In this document: positions 1 through 7,907 of the stretch, one piece after another | Numbering within the stretch: position 1 is the stretch's first letter | Layout: each line of letters begins with the position of its first letter | Assembly (NCBI GenBank): GCA_030743445.1 | Contig: JASLSL010000043.1 | Coordinates: forward strand, 1 to 24,737 | DNA length: 24,737 nucleotides | Source of the DNA: Alphaproteobacteria bacterium | GTDB lineage: Bacteria; Pseudomonadota; Alphaproteobacteria; UBA8366 | Direction: 5' to 3' | The notes under the pieces: generated by a model | Told to the model about the DNA's origin: nothing | The model's input: the letters and a program-made list of their open reading frames with translations, nothing else | The model's database searches: none | Position numbers and translations under genes: made by a program

Positions 1-927
1 TTCCGCTTCCGCTTCCTCATGCAGATCGACACGCTGTGCTACCGGATGCCGAATTTCGTCGAGAAGGCGCAGCGGGCCGGCTGCAACCGCGTCTTCATCG
101 GGCTCGAGAACATCAATCCGGACTCGCTGATGGGCGCCGGCAAGCGGCAGAACAAAATCTGGGAATACCGGGTCATGCTGCAGGCCTGGAAGGACGTCGG
201 CATCATCTCCTATGTCGGCTACATTCTGGGCTTCCCCGGCGACACGCCCGAGACCATCCGCCGCGACATCGACATCCTGAAACGCGAATTGCCGGTCGAC
301 ATGGTCGAATTCTTCATCCTGACACCGTTGCCGGGCTCGGAGGACCACCAGAAGCTCCAGGCCCAGGGTATCTGGATGGACCCGGACATGAACAAGTACG
401 ACCTCAACCACGTCACCACCGGGCACCCGAAGATGTCGGCGGAGGATTTGCAACGGGCCTACCACGACGCCTGGGAGCAGTACTACACCCACGACCACAT
501 CGAGACGGTGCTGCGGCGCGGGGCGGCCAAAGGCATCAAGCTGAAGAAGCTGATGCTGCCGCTCGGGGGCTTTTACGGCTCGATCATGATCGAGGGCCTG
601 CATCCCTTGGAGTGCGGCATCTTCCGGCGCAAGGTGAGGACCGAGCGGCGCTCCGACCTGCCGCGCGAGAACCCGCTGGTGTTCTATCCGCGGCGCGCGT
701 GGGAATCGCTCGCCTCGCTCGCCGGCTGGCTGATGCTCTACCGGACCTATCTTGGCATCCAACGCAAGGTCGAGGCCGATCCCGGCAAGGACGACTACAC
801 CGACGTCTCGCTGTCGCCGGTCCGCGACGGCGAGAACGTGGAACTCGACCTGATCAAGACCTTCGAGGACGTGATCCCCGACACCTACGGGGCGCCGAAG
901 CCCAGGGTCACGGCGGCGGCAAACTAG
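1..927 (+). CDS. B12-binding-type radical SAM protein, 3' part (5'-truncated by window)
   Basis: The reading frame is open from base 1 and ends with TAG at 925-927, so the true start lies to the left. The visible part is the C-terminal half of a radical SAM protein. The stretch FIGLENINPDSL followed by GYILGFPGDTPETI is the late TIM-barrel region of the Elp3/B12-binding radical SAM group, where 'GLE' and 'GFPGDT' contact S-adenosylmethionine and close the barrel. TPLPGSEDH follows, as is usual in this group. The CxxxCxxC iron-sulfur motif and any cobalamin-binding domain would be upstream and cannot be seen. After the barrel there are about 170 residues of family-specific C-terminal region. 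The gene converges on the dehydrogenase that ends at 947. The substrate cannot be inferred. Confidence 0.85.
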   Translation, partial: FRFRFLMQIDTLCYRMPNFVEKAQRAGCNRVFIGLENINPDSLMGAGKRQNKIWEYRVMLQAWKDVGIISYVGYILGFPGDTPETIRRDIDILKRELPVDMVEFFILTPLPGSEDHQKLQAQGIWMDPDMNKYDLNHVTTGHPKMSAEDLQRAYHDAWEQYYTHDHIETVLRRGAAKGIKLKKLMLPLGGFYGSIMIEGLHPLECGIFRRKVRTERRSDLPRENPLVFYPRRAWESLASLAGWLMLYRTYLGIQRKVEADPGKDDYTDVSLSPVRDGENVELDLIKTFEDVIPDTYGAPKPRVTAAAN

Positions 928-946
928 CCATCACCTGCTCTTGAAC

Positions 947-1687
947 TTAAAGACTGACCCCGCCGTCGACGATGAAGGTGGTGCCGGTGGCGTAGGCCGA
1001 CTCGTCGCTGGCCAGATAGACCGCGATCGAGGCGATTTCGTCCGGCGTGCCGAGCCGGCCCAAGGGCTGGCGGGCGATGAAGTCGCGCCGCGCCTCTGCC
1101 GGGTCGTCGAAGGCGGCGATGCGGTCGCCCAGCGATGGCGTCTCCACCGTGCCGGGACAGATCGCGTTGCAGCGCACGCCTTGGGCGATGTAGTCGGCGG
1201 CGACCGCCTTGGTCAGGCCGATCACCGCCGCCTTGGTGGCGCCGTAGGCGAAGCGCAGCGGCAGCCCTTTGATCGAGGAGGCGACCGAGGACATGTTGAC
1301 GATCGACCCGCCGCCGGCAGCCAGCATGGCGGGCAGGAAGGCGCGGATCGTGCGGTACATCGACTTGACGTTGACCTCGAAGGAGAAGTCCCAATCCACC
1401 TCCTCGCAATCGAGCACCGTGCCGTGGTGGACGAAGCCGGCGATGTTGGCGAGCACGTCGATGGCGCCCAATTCCTCGGCCAGTGCCGCGACCGCCGCGC
1501 CATCGGTGACGTCGAGCACCCGCACTTCAATCCCGGGCGTGCCGTCCATCGCCGCGAGCTTCGACCCGTCGATGTCGGTCGCCGTGACCCTGGCCCCTTC
1601 CCGGGCGAAGGCGCGCGCCATGGCCTCGCCGATGCCCTGCGCCGCCGCGGTAACCAGCGCCGTCTTGCCGTCCAGTCTGCCACCCAT
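947..1687 (-). CDS. SDR-family dehydrogenase closely resembling animal DHRS6/BDH2
   Basis: A 246-residue classical short-chain dehydrogenase. It has the NAD-binding motif TAAAQGIG (13-20), NIAG (81-84), catalytic Ser133/134, Tyr148 and Lys152, and the PGTVETPS loop. The start at 1687 is preferred over an upstream ATG at 1732 because GGGAG lies just before it and the protein then begins like its family. Long blocks match the animal cytosolic 3-hydroxybutyrate dehydrogenase type 2 (DHRS6/BDH2), including GFVHHGTVLDCEE and SDESAYATG. The three arginines thought to bind the substrate carboxylate in human BDH2 (144, 188, 205) have counterparts here at 145, 189 and 206. A small hydroxy- or oxo-acid, such as 3-hydroxybutyrate or 4-oxoproline, is therefore a reasonable substrate guess. 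It is divergent from the cupin gene. Confidence 0.88.
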   Translation of the reverse strand: MGGRLDGKTALVTAAAQGIGEAMARAFAREGARVTATDIDGSKLAAMDGTPGIEVRVLDVTDGAAVAALAEELGAIDVLANIAGFVHHGTVLDCEEVDWDFSFEVNVKSMYRTIRAFLPAMLAAGGGSIVNMSSVASSIKGLPLRFAYGATKAAVIGLTKAVAADYIAQGVRCNAICPGTVETPSLGDRIAAFDDPAEARRDFIARQPLGRLGTPDEIASIAVYLASDESAYATGTTFIVDGGVSL

Positions 1688-1729
1688 ACCTCGATCTCCC
1701 GCTAGCACCGTTTCGCGTTCGACCATAGG

Positions 1730-1743
1730 CAAGCCCGGGCTTG
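1730..1743. promoter_or_regulatory. 14-bp perfect palindrome in divergent promoter region
   Basis: CAAGCCCGGGCTTG is an uninterrupted palindrome in the 74-bp gap between the divergent dehydrogenase (start 1687) and cupin (start 1762) genes. Two GCTAGC hexamers flank it at 1701 and near 1749. Its placement fits an operator acting on either gene, but no cognate regulator is encoded in the window and no regulator family is recognised from the motif. Confidence 0.3.
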
Positions 1744-1761
1744 TGCGCTAGCTTTGGGCAC

Positions 1762-2067
1762 ATGGCGGAGCTCATCGAGAAGGCCAAGTTCGCGCGTCCG
1801 GTCGATCGCGCCGAGGTCGCCCGGTCCTGGGCGGCGCGGGGTTATTCGTGCCAGCCCTTCACCGACCCGCCGGGCCGCGAGTGGAACGGCTTCGTGCATG
1901 CGACCAACGAGCTCGTCACTATCCTGGAAGGCCGGCTCGAGCTCGCCATCGGCGACGAGGTGGTGGTCGCCGAGGCGGGCGACGAGGTGTTCATCCCCAA
2001 GCGCGCCGTCCACTCGGTCAAGAACGTGCACTCGGGCACGACGCGCTGGCTGTTCGGCTACGATTGA
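1762..2067 (+). CDS. small single-domain cupin protein
   Basis: A 101-residue protein that is one cupin beta-barrel. The first motif is recognisable at NGFVHATNELVTILEGRLEL and the second at GDEVFIPKRAVHSVKN. Only some of the usual histidine and glutamate metal ligands are present, so metal binding is likely but altered. The ATG at 1762 is preferred; an in-frame TTG at 1741 would add seven residues and lies inside the palindrome. No strong ribosome binding site is visible for either. The gene is divergent from the DHRS6-like dehydrogenase and converges, with a 3-bp gap, on the MFS gene. Small cupins of this type often act in sugar or small-acid metabolism or as ligand sensors; the specific role is unknown. 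Confidence 0.8.
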   Translation: MAELIEKAKFARPVDRAEVARSWAARGYSCQPFTDPPGREWNGFVHATNELVTILEGRLELAIGDEVVVAEAGDEVFIPKRAVHSVKNVHSGTTRWLFGYD

Positions 2068-2070
2068 GTT

Positions 2071-3456
2071 CTAGACCCGCCCCCCGAACCAGATGCGCGG
2101 GCGCAGGCAGGTCAGGGCGATGAACCCGGCGAGGCCGAGCGCGGTATAGCGGAAGGTCGACTGGAAGCCGGCGAGGAACGGGTTCGTGGCACCCTCGGCC
2201 GTCGCCACCCCTTCGATGGCAGTGAACATCAGGGTCAGCAGGCCCGCCGCCAGCACCACGCCGATCGTCCGGGTCACCAAAACCAAACTTCCCGCGACGC
2301 CGCGGTCGACCCGCGGCAGCGTCGCGGTGACCAGCTCCAGGCACGAAACCTGGAACAGCCCGAGCCCGAGGCCATGGACCAGCAGGGCCGCGACCATCGC
2401 CGCCACCGGCGCCTCCGCCGGCCAATAGCCGATCGCCGCCAACCCCACGATGATGACCGTGGCGCCGGCGAAGGCGATCCGGTTGGCGCCGATCCGGTGC
2501 GCCAGGTGGCCGCCGAGCAGGGCCGCGACGATCATGCCGAGCGAGCTTGTTGCCAGCACCATGCCGCCGAGCGACAGCGGCAACCCGGTGGCGCGCACCA
2601 GGAAGTAGGGCACCAACAGCAGCACCGAGAACCCGGCGAGGTTGACCGCGATATTGGCGACGTTGACCAGGGCGAAGTCGAGATTGCCGAACACGCCGAG
2701 CTCGATGATCGGCGCCGCGGCGCTACGCTCGCGCAGGACGAACAGGGCGAAGGCGACGATCGTCCCGGCGACGAGGCCGGCGACCGCCGTCGCGCCGACG
2801 TCCGGGTTACGCATCTGGCTGACCGTGAGCAGCAGCAGGCTCAGCGAAAGCACTAGCAGGATCGCGCCCGACAGGTCGAAACCGCCCGCCGCGCGCGGCC
2901 TCGGCGGCAACGCGAGGGCGAACGACAACAGAAGCGCGCCGAGCGCGATCGGCAGGCGGAACCAGAACACCGCGGGCCAGCCCCAGGCCTCGACCAGGAC
3001 GCCGCCGAGCGACGGCCCGATCACCCCGCCGAGCCCGAAGATCGTCATGTAGGCGCCGAGCACCCGCGGTCGCATCGCCTCGTCGAACAGGCTCGTTGCG
3101 AGCGCCGGCCCGCAGCTGATCACCATTGCCGTGCCGATGCCTTGGACGACACGGAACACCAGCAGCCACTCATACCGGGTCGCGGTGGCGCAGAGCACGA
3201 GGCCGGCGGCGCCGAGGGCGAGGCCGATCTGGAATATCCGCAAATGCCCGAACAGGTCGCCGAGCCGGCCGAACACCAGCATCAGGCTGCCATAGGTCAG
3301 CACGAAACAGATCACGACCCACTGGATCGACGGCAGCGCGAGGGCAAACCCCTGGGTGATATCGGGAAACGCAATGTTGACCGAAGAATCGAGCGGCGCG
3401 ATCAACGTGCCGAGGCCGATGACGACGAACCGTCCCCAATTGCCGGTATGGCTCAC
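2071..3456 (-). CDS. MFS transporter, DHA2 (EmrB/QacA-like) type
   Basis: A 461-residue polytopic membrane protein of the major facilitator superfamily. Motif A is visible as GRLGDLFGHLR between helices 2 and 3, the drug/H+ antiporter motif C region as GPSLGGVLVEAWGW, and the first helix contains APLDSSVNIAFPDI, typical of the DHA2 family of proton-driven exporters. The start is GTG at 3456, with GGAG about nine bases upstream. This GTG overlaps the TGA of the preceding gene (GTGA, 3453-3456), so translation is probably coupled. The open frame extends far upstream of this GTG, but that part is a shadow of the preceding gene. It is the last gene of a three-gene operon with an aldo/keto reductase and an unknown protein. 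The exported compound is unknown. Confidence 0.9.
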   Translation of the reverse strand: MSHTGNWGRFVVIGLGTLIAPLDSSVNIAFPDITQGFALALPSIQWVVICFVLTYGSLMLVFGRLGDLFGHLRIFQIGLALGAAGLVLCATATRYEWLLVFRVVQGIGTAMVISCGPALATSLFDEAMRPRVLGAYMTIFGLGGVIGPSLGGVLVEAWGWPAVFWFRLPIALGALLLSFALALPPRPRAAGGFDLSGAILLVLSLSLLLLTVSQMRNPDVGATAVAGLVAGTIVAFALFVLRERSAAAPIIELGVFGNLDFALVNVANIAVNLAGFSVLLLVPYFLVRATGLPLSLGGMVLATSSLGMIVAALLGGHLAHRIGANRIAFAGATVIIVGLAAIGYWPAEAPVAAMVAALLVHGLGLGLFQVSCLELVTATLPRVDRGVAGSLVLVTRTIGVVLAAGLLTLMFTAIEGVATAEGATNPFLAGFQSTFRYTALGLAGFIALTCLRPRIWFGGRV

Positions 3457-3932
3457 CGCATCTCCGGTGGGGGCGAAACACGGTCCGCGAGCGCCGACAT
3501 CCGGCGGCACAGATCGGCGATCGTCTCGGCCAGCGACTCGTCGGTGGCGCCGGCGACTTCGACCGGCGGCAGGATGGCCTGGTACTCGATCGCTTCCGGC
3601 CGGTGTTCCGCCGCGGCGCCGAATTCCGCCGCGACCTCGTCCAACCCGTCGAGCAGAAGGTCCTTGGCGCGTTCGCTGATGTGAAAGCCGCAGCTGAGAT
3701 GGCCGGCGTCGACGGCGACGATGCCAATATGCAGGTCCCACATGCGCCACGGCGCGAAGGCGAAGGCGAGCCACTGAAAGTGGGTGCCCTTGCCCCGTAG
3801 GACCGCCGCCTCCGGGTCGCAGGATTGCTCGTAGTCCTCGCCGATATGGGCCGAAAGGCCGGGTATCTCCGCCCGCAGCCGCTCGACGACAGCCTTGGCG
3901 AGACGCCTGCGCAGGTCCAGGGTCGCGGTCAT
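3453..3932 (-). CDS. conserved-looking hypothetical protein (159 aa) between reductase and exporter
   Basis: A 159-residue soluble protein that I do not recognise. It has no signal peptide or membrane segment. A central region rich in aromatic and hydrophobic residues (HFQWLAFAFAPWRMWDLHIG) is followed by AGHLSCGFHISER and a helical C-terminus. The start ATG at 3932 overlaps the stop of the aldo/keto reductase (ATGA, 3929-3932), and its own TGA overlaps the GTG start of the MFS gene. These overlaps strongly support the gene and its boundaries and mean the three proteins are probably made together. A function in handling or sensing the substrate or product of the operon is inference only. Confidence 0.8.
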   Translation of the reverse strand: MTATLDLRRRLAKAVVERLRAEIPGLSAHIGEDYEQSCDPEAAVLRGKGTHFQWLAFAFAPWRMWDLHIGIVAVDAGHLSCGFHISERAKDLLLDGLDEVAAEFGAAAEHRPEAIEYQAILPPVEVAGATDESLAETIADLCRRMSALADRVSPPPEMR

Positions 3933-4924
3933 GGGGTTCCCGACACCCCGCCGAACCCACTCTCCCAGACCGGCTCCAGGCTGGCGATCGCGTCGGCCGG
4001 CAAAGCGCCCATCTCGACCGCGCCGAGCGCTTGGCTCAGGTGGTCGAGCTCGGCCATGCCGACGACCACGCAGGAGAGGTCGGGATTGGCGAGGCCGAAT
4101 CGCAGCGCCGTCTGCGCCCGCGTCCCGTGGTCTTCGCCGAGCACGTCGAAGGCGGCGCGGCTGCGCGCCATCTCGATCTCGACATCGGTATCGCGGGTCA
4201 GCACCGCCTCGCGGCCGTGGCGCTGGTCGGTCGCGAGGATGCTCGCGGCGAAGATGCGGATCCCCATGATCGCCATGTCCTGGGCCCGGCAGGCGGCCAT
4301 GGTGCCGCTGAAATCGTGGCCGGCCCAAGCGGGCGGCATGGCGCGCGCGGCACTCGGGTTGAGCAGGTTGTAATAGACCTGGGCCGAGTCGAACCGACCG
4401 CTGGAGAGCGCCTCCGAGACCGTTGACGCGTCGCCGAGGGCGGTGAGGCCGATGAACTTGGTCAGGCCCTCGTCCCGCATGGCCTCCAGCCCGTCGGCGA
4501 CCTCCATCACCTGGGCCGCCGAGAGCCCGGTCTCGCGAAAGCCCGGGCCGATCTCGTTGTGGAGCTGGAACAGGTCGACCGACTCCCGGTTCAGGCGCCG
4601 GAGGCTGGCGTGCAGGCTCTCCTCGATCTGGCCCCGGATGTCGTCGAGCCGGTCCTCGTCGAGCCGCACCTTGGTCGAGAGGTAAGGCGTGTTTTCGTAT
4701 TCCGGTTCGATTTCCGGCAGCAGCCAGCCGAGCGCTTCCTCCGAGCGGCCTTGACCGTACTGCGAGGCGGTGTCGATCCAGTTGATGCCGCCGTCGAGCG
4801 CGTTGCGGATCGCGGCGCGCTTGGTGTCGTCGTCTGGATCGATCACGATGCCGCCGACGGCGCCACCGCCGAACACGATCTCCGAGACCTCGAGGCCGGT
4901 GCGGCCGAATCTGCGATATTTCAC
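3929..4924 (-). CDS. aldo/keto reductase family oxidoreductase
   Basis: A 331-residue NADPH-dependent aldo/keto reductase of the D-threo-aldose dehydrogenase/L-galactose dehydrogenase-like type. The N-terminus MKYRRFGRTGLEVSEIVFGGG is characteristic, and the catalytic tetrad is complete: Asp51 (NWIDTA), Tyr56 (SQYGQGRSE), Lys85 (LSTKV) and His122 (FQLHNE). Near the C-terminus, CVVVGMAELDHL corresponds to the cofactor-phosphate-binding end of the barrel. The start is GTG at 4924 with a good GGGAGGG sequence seven bases upstream. It is the first gene of a minus-strand operon with an unknown protein and an MFS exporter, which suggests modification and export of one compound, possibly a sugar-related aldehyde or a toxic carbonyl. 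Confidence 0.9.
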   Translation of the reverse strand: MKYRRFGRTGLEVSEIVFGGGAVGGIVIDPDDDTKRAAIRNALDGGINWIDTASQYGQGRSEEALGWLLPEIEPEYENTPYLSTKVRLDEDRLDDIRGQIEESLHASLRRLNRESVDLFQLHNEIGPGFRETGLSAAQVMEVADGLEAMRDEGLTKFIGLTALGDASTVSEALSSGRFDSAQVYYNLLNPSAARAMPPAWAGHDFSGTMAACRAQDMAIMGIRIFAASILATDQRHGREAVLTRDTDVEIEMARSRAAFDVLGEDHGTRAQTALRFGLANPDLSCVVVGMAELDHLSQALGAVEMGALPADAIASLEPVWESGFGGVSGTP

Positions 4925-5210
4925 GTCGCCCTCCCGTTGGCCGCGTGACCGGCCGTTATTTGTCGCACCGCCACTAAACCAGAAACGATCCGCCGCTCAC
5001 ACCGCAAAATCGCGGCGGTCTCGGCGTCGGAACCGCGTAAATCATTAACTTGGCGTCAACCTCAACGCATCGGAATTCCCGTCACCGCCGCTCCGGACGG
5101 GCGCTGAAATCCGATCTGGCGGCGGGATTTAGGGTTCAGTGGCAACGACATAGCGACTCGTGGTAATGTTTCCGCAGGTATTGAATTGGCCGCGAACGGG
5201 TGCTCGCGAC
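4925..5210. other. divergent intergenic region, no gene seen
   Basis: A 286-bp gap between the divergent reductase operon and the cyclase-like gene. It should contain both promoters. The reductase ribosome binding site is at its left end. An imperfect hairpin AAATCC (5107-5112) / GGATTT (5125-5130) is present, but I see no convincing -35/-10 pair, operator or small ORF. Confidence 0.5.
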
Positions 5211-6458
5211 ATGGCTGCGAAAACGACAGACAGCCGCGCCGGCGATCTGCGTCAAGCGCGCAGCGCCTTCGCCGAAACGCTGGTCCAGTCGGCGCAGGAC
5301 AACCTGATCTCGCTCGACAGCGCGCTGCACGATCAGTGGAAGCTCGGCCGCAACGTCATTCTCGTCTGGGCGCCGCTCAGCGAGGGTATCGAGGTCCTGG
5401 TCGTGCCCAATTATGCGGTCGCCGACCTGGCGGCGGAACAGCTCCAGGCGCGCGAACATGCGGACGACGACGGCGCCTCCCATACCTTCATCGAAAGCGT
5501 CGTCGCCGGGCCGAAACAGGTCACACAGGACGAACTGGCCGAGATCTCCAAGAAGCTGCATTTCCACAGCCAGACCGTGGACCTGCCCTTCGTTCCGGGC
5601 GACGACATCGCGCTCAAGCTGATCGATACCCTGGTCCGGCGCTACAGCCTGTCCTATGTCGAGGACCGGGCGGTGGCGCTGTTCGACATCGTCAATTTCT
5701 CGCTCTATTCGCCCCTGGAGCAGGTCACCCAGCTCAACAGCCTCGCCTATTCGGTCAACGCCGCGCACAACAAGATGCTCGACAAGAAGATCGACATCAA
5801 TTTCGCGCGCAGCACCACCGGCGACGGGTTCTATATCTGGAACCGCGACCGCAGCATCCAGGCCAACGTCAATCTCTACCACTTCATGCATCTGGTTTTG
5901 GCCGACAACGCCATCGCGCGCACCAAGTCGAAGCGCAACGCGGTGCCGATCCTGCGGACCTGTTTCGATATCGGCGGCCATTACGAGTTCTACCAGTCCG
6001 AGGGCCTGAGCCCGACCGTCTACAGCTACATTGTCGGCGAGGTGACCATCGAGCTGGCGAGAATGATCGACAAGGCGGTCTCCGGGCAGGTCATGGTCGG
6101 CGACTTCCAAGCGCCGATGCCGGACGAGACCACCGGCGAGGTGCGCAAGATCGACGCCGTCCGGTTCATCGAGAAGACCCAGGAGACGCTCTCGAGCCTG
6201 AAGGGGCTGGTGCTGTCCGGCGACGCGATCGACTCGATCCAGTGCTACCTGACCGGCGAGCGCAAAAAGGACGGCGGCTTCGACATCAACAAGTACCTCT
6301 TGGCCGACAAGCACGGTCTGACCCGCAACGTCTACAACGCGAAGATCAATATCTACCGCAAGCAGGCGGAGCCGATCTTCCTCGGCGTCCAGGACCAGGA
6401 CCTGGCCGAATTCGAGGTCGCCGCCCGCGACGGCGTGTCCGACAGCGCCGCCGACTAG
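5211..6458 (+). CDS. divergent class III nucleotide-cyclase-like protein
   Basis: A 415-residue soluble protein with a central cyclase-homology domain (about 150-300). FDIVNFS (158-164) matches the first metal-binding motif, with Asp159. TTGDGFYIW (202-210) matches the second, with Asp205. VYSYIVGEVTIELAR (270-284) followed by GQVMVGDF matches the late region carrying the transition-state residues. The usual substrate lysine (Kxx before GD) is Ser201, the base-selecting Asp position is Tyr273, and the Asn of VNxAxR is Ile280, although Arg284 remains. It could be an unusual cyclase, a cyclase for another base, or a non-catalytic nucleotide sensor. About 150 N-terminal residues match nothing I know. 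ATG 5211 is chosen over GTG 5160/ATG 5166 because it shares the context GCGACATGG with the start of the next gene. It is probably linked to the gene at 6521. Confidence 0.75.
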   Translation: MAAKTTDSRAGDLRQARSAFAETLVQSAQDNLISLDSALHDQWKLGRNVILVWAPLSEGIEVLVVPNYAVADLAAEQLQAREHADDDGASHTFIESVVAGPKQVTQDELAEISKKLHFHSQTVDLPFVPGDDIALKLIDTLVRRYSLSYVEDRAVALFDIVNFSLYSPLEQVTQLNSLAYSVNAAHNKMLDKKIDINFARSTTGDGFYIWNRDRSIQANVNLYHFMHLVLADNAIARTKSKRNAVPILRTCFDIGGHYEFYQSEGLSPTVYSYIVGEVTIELARMIDKAVSGQVMVGDFQAPMPDETTGEVRKIDAVRFIEKTQETLSSLKGLVLSGDAIDSIQCYLTGERKKDGGFDINKYLLADKHGLTRNVYNAKINIYRKQAEPIFLGVQDQDLAEFEVAARDGVSDSAAD

Positions 6459-6490
6459 TACTCCCACCCGATTTATGGATTATTAATCTT

Positions 6491-6520
6491 GTCGCGCTAC
6501 CGTGTGCCCGGTAGTGCGAC
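6491..6520 (+). promoter_or_regulatory. 12-bp hairpin directly abutting a start codon
   Basis: GTCGCGCTACCG (6491-6502) pairs with CGGTAGTGCGAC (6509-6520) through 12 pairs, one of them G-U, around a 6-base loop. The last base of the stem is immediately followed by ATG 6521, and no separate Shine-Dalgarno sequence is visible, so the hairpin occupies the whole ribosome-binding region. It could control translation as RNA or be a DNA operator. The AT-rich stretch just before it (about 6470-6490) could hold a -10 element, but no matching -35 is visible. Confidence 0.6.
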
Positions 6521-7819
6521 ATGGTTGATTTACCGAAACGACGCGTGATCTCGAGGCGCGACGGCCGCAAATGGTGGGAGCAGCCGGACGCCCTGTGGCA
6601 GAGGCTCGGGCCGTTGCGAAGGCACCGGTTGCGACGGGTCGTGCGGGCCCATATCCTGCCGCTGCTGCAAGAGCTCGAGGAACTCCACCTGCGCGACCAT
6701 GGCGACGCCAGTCCGCTGCTCACCGGCCGCTCCCTCGGCGAGATCGAGCGCGACGACCTGGCGATCGAAGCCACGCTGCATATTCTCGATCTGGCGCTGT
6801 CGGCCGGACTGGTCGCCCTCGGCGAGCCGGGCAACGGCGCCGACAGGCCGCCGCCGCCGGACGGGACAGTCCCGGTTGGCGCGACCGGCATGACCTTGCA
6901 GGAAGCGCGGATGCACTACTTGGCGATCGCCGCCAGGCTCATCGTCAAAGGGTCCGACCAGGATCCCAAGAAGGCTCGGGAATACCTCGATGGTCTGGAC
7001 CTCGTCGAAGCCGGGCAGCTGCACAAGCTGCGCCTTTTGATGGGCCTCGAGCCGCTCTCGGTCATGGAACTCCATGCCGGCCTCAAGGGCCGGCTGAGAT
7101 TGATGATGGAGAAGGACGACGACTATCTCGATGCCTTCGGTGGCGGATCGGGCGGGAGCTTCCTTCGCCCGTTGCGCTTTGCGTTGCGCGACGACTTTCC
7201 GGCGATCCTGAAATGGTCGCCGGATTTCATCCGGGCAATTGCCGAGGGCCTCGACCACAGCGCCAAGATCGTCGCCCTCGGTTCCAGTATCCTGGAGGTC
7301 GAGGACCCGGAGGTCATTCGCGCGCTCGGCAAATGGCCGATGAAGGAGATCGACCCCAAAAGCGACGAATGGAAGGGCAAGGCGGCGAAGGATCGGCGCA
7401 ACAAGAAACGCAAGCGCTACATCACCCGAATCGCCCAGGTCAAAAAGGCGCTTGGGCCGGAGTTCCGAATGCTTTTGACCAGCAGTCCGACGCTCATCGA
7501 GCAGGCCGGTGGCTGGAGCAACCAGCAGATCGGGAAGATCAGACACTATCTGCAATATCTCAACGGCGAGGTGCTCGATACCATGGCGCCGCTCGAGTTC
7601 GACCATCAGGTCGGGCTGATGGAGGGACTATGGGAGACCCTCGGGCGTAGCTTCATGGAGAACGATTTGACCAGCGACGCCGGGGTAACCGCGGTGCGTG
7701 GCATCATTACCGAAATCGAGGACATGGCGTCTCGCGGCACGGCGCCGAGCGACGTCAAGGCGGTGATCGAGGGCGGTCTATTCAACAAGCATATGTCGCC
7801 CTTCCTGGCCCACGCGTGA
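6521..7819 (+). CDS. uncharacterised 432-aa protein downstream of the cyclase-like gene
   Basis: I do not recognise this protein. It is predicted soluble, mostly helical, and has no signal peptide or membrane helix. The N-terminus is strongly basic (MVDLPKRRVISRRDGRKWW, then several Arg near 33-42), suggesting nucleic-acid or membrane contact. A Pro-rich linker lies at about 104-119. A run of Lys/Arg occurs at 285-299 (KGKAAKDRRNKKRKR). Leu/Glu-rich helices follow. The start ATG 6521 lies directly after a hairpin and shares the sequence GCGACATGG with the start of the upstream cyclase-like gene; the gap between the two genes is 62 bp on the same strand. A working guess is that it acts together with the cyclase-like protein, for example as partner or effector, but nothing in the sequence proves this. 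Confidence 0.72.
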   Translation: MVDLPKRRVISRRDGRKWWEQPDALWQRLGPLRRHRLRRVVRAHILPLLQELEELHLRDHGDASPLLTGRSLGEIERDDLAIEATLHILDLALSAGLVALGEPGNGADRPPPPDGTVPVGATGMTLQEARMHYLAIAARLIVKGSDQDPKKAREYLDGLDLVEAGQLHKLRLLMGLEPLSVMELHAGLKGRLRLMMEKDDDYLDAFGGGSGGSFLRPLRFALRDDFPAILKWSPDFIRAIAEGLDHSAKIVALGSSILEVEDPEVIRALGKWPMKEIDPKSDEWKGKAAKDRRNKKRKRYITRIAQVKKALGPEFRMLLTSSPTLIEQAGGWSNQQIGKIRHYLQYLNGEVLDTMAPLEFDHQVGLMEGLWETLGRSFMENDLTSDAGVTAVRGIITEIEDMASRGTAPSDVKAVIEGGLFNKHMSPFLAHA

Positions 7820-7844
7820 TCTTCAATTTAGGCTGAACAGCGTC

Positions 7845-7874
7845 TTGGCGGACGGGTGCCAGAGGTTCTATAAA
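7845..7874 (+). promoter_or_regulatory. sigma-70-type promoter for the CtpA-like protease
   Basis: TTGGCG (7845-7850) is followed after 18 bases by TATAAA (7869-7874), a four-of-six and a five-of-six match to the housekeeping consensus. The start codon at 7908 is 33 bases further on, preceded by GGTGGGGA. Confidence 0.5.
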
Positions 7875-7907
7875 TGGGTAGCTTAGGATTTGGGGTGGGG
7901 ACGACCC

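Noticed and set aside
5136..6467. A 443-codon minus-strand frame opposite the cyclase-like gene
   Set aside because: The sense frame carries recognisable cyclase motifs; the antisense product is repetitive Val/Asp/Leu-rich sequence.
5211..7819. A Pycsar-type phage-defence system
   Set aside because: The cyclase domain is similar in type, but the neighbour shows no membrane, TIR or cyclic-nucleotide-binding motif, and composition is not foreign. Left as an open possibility, not called.
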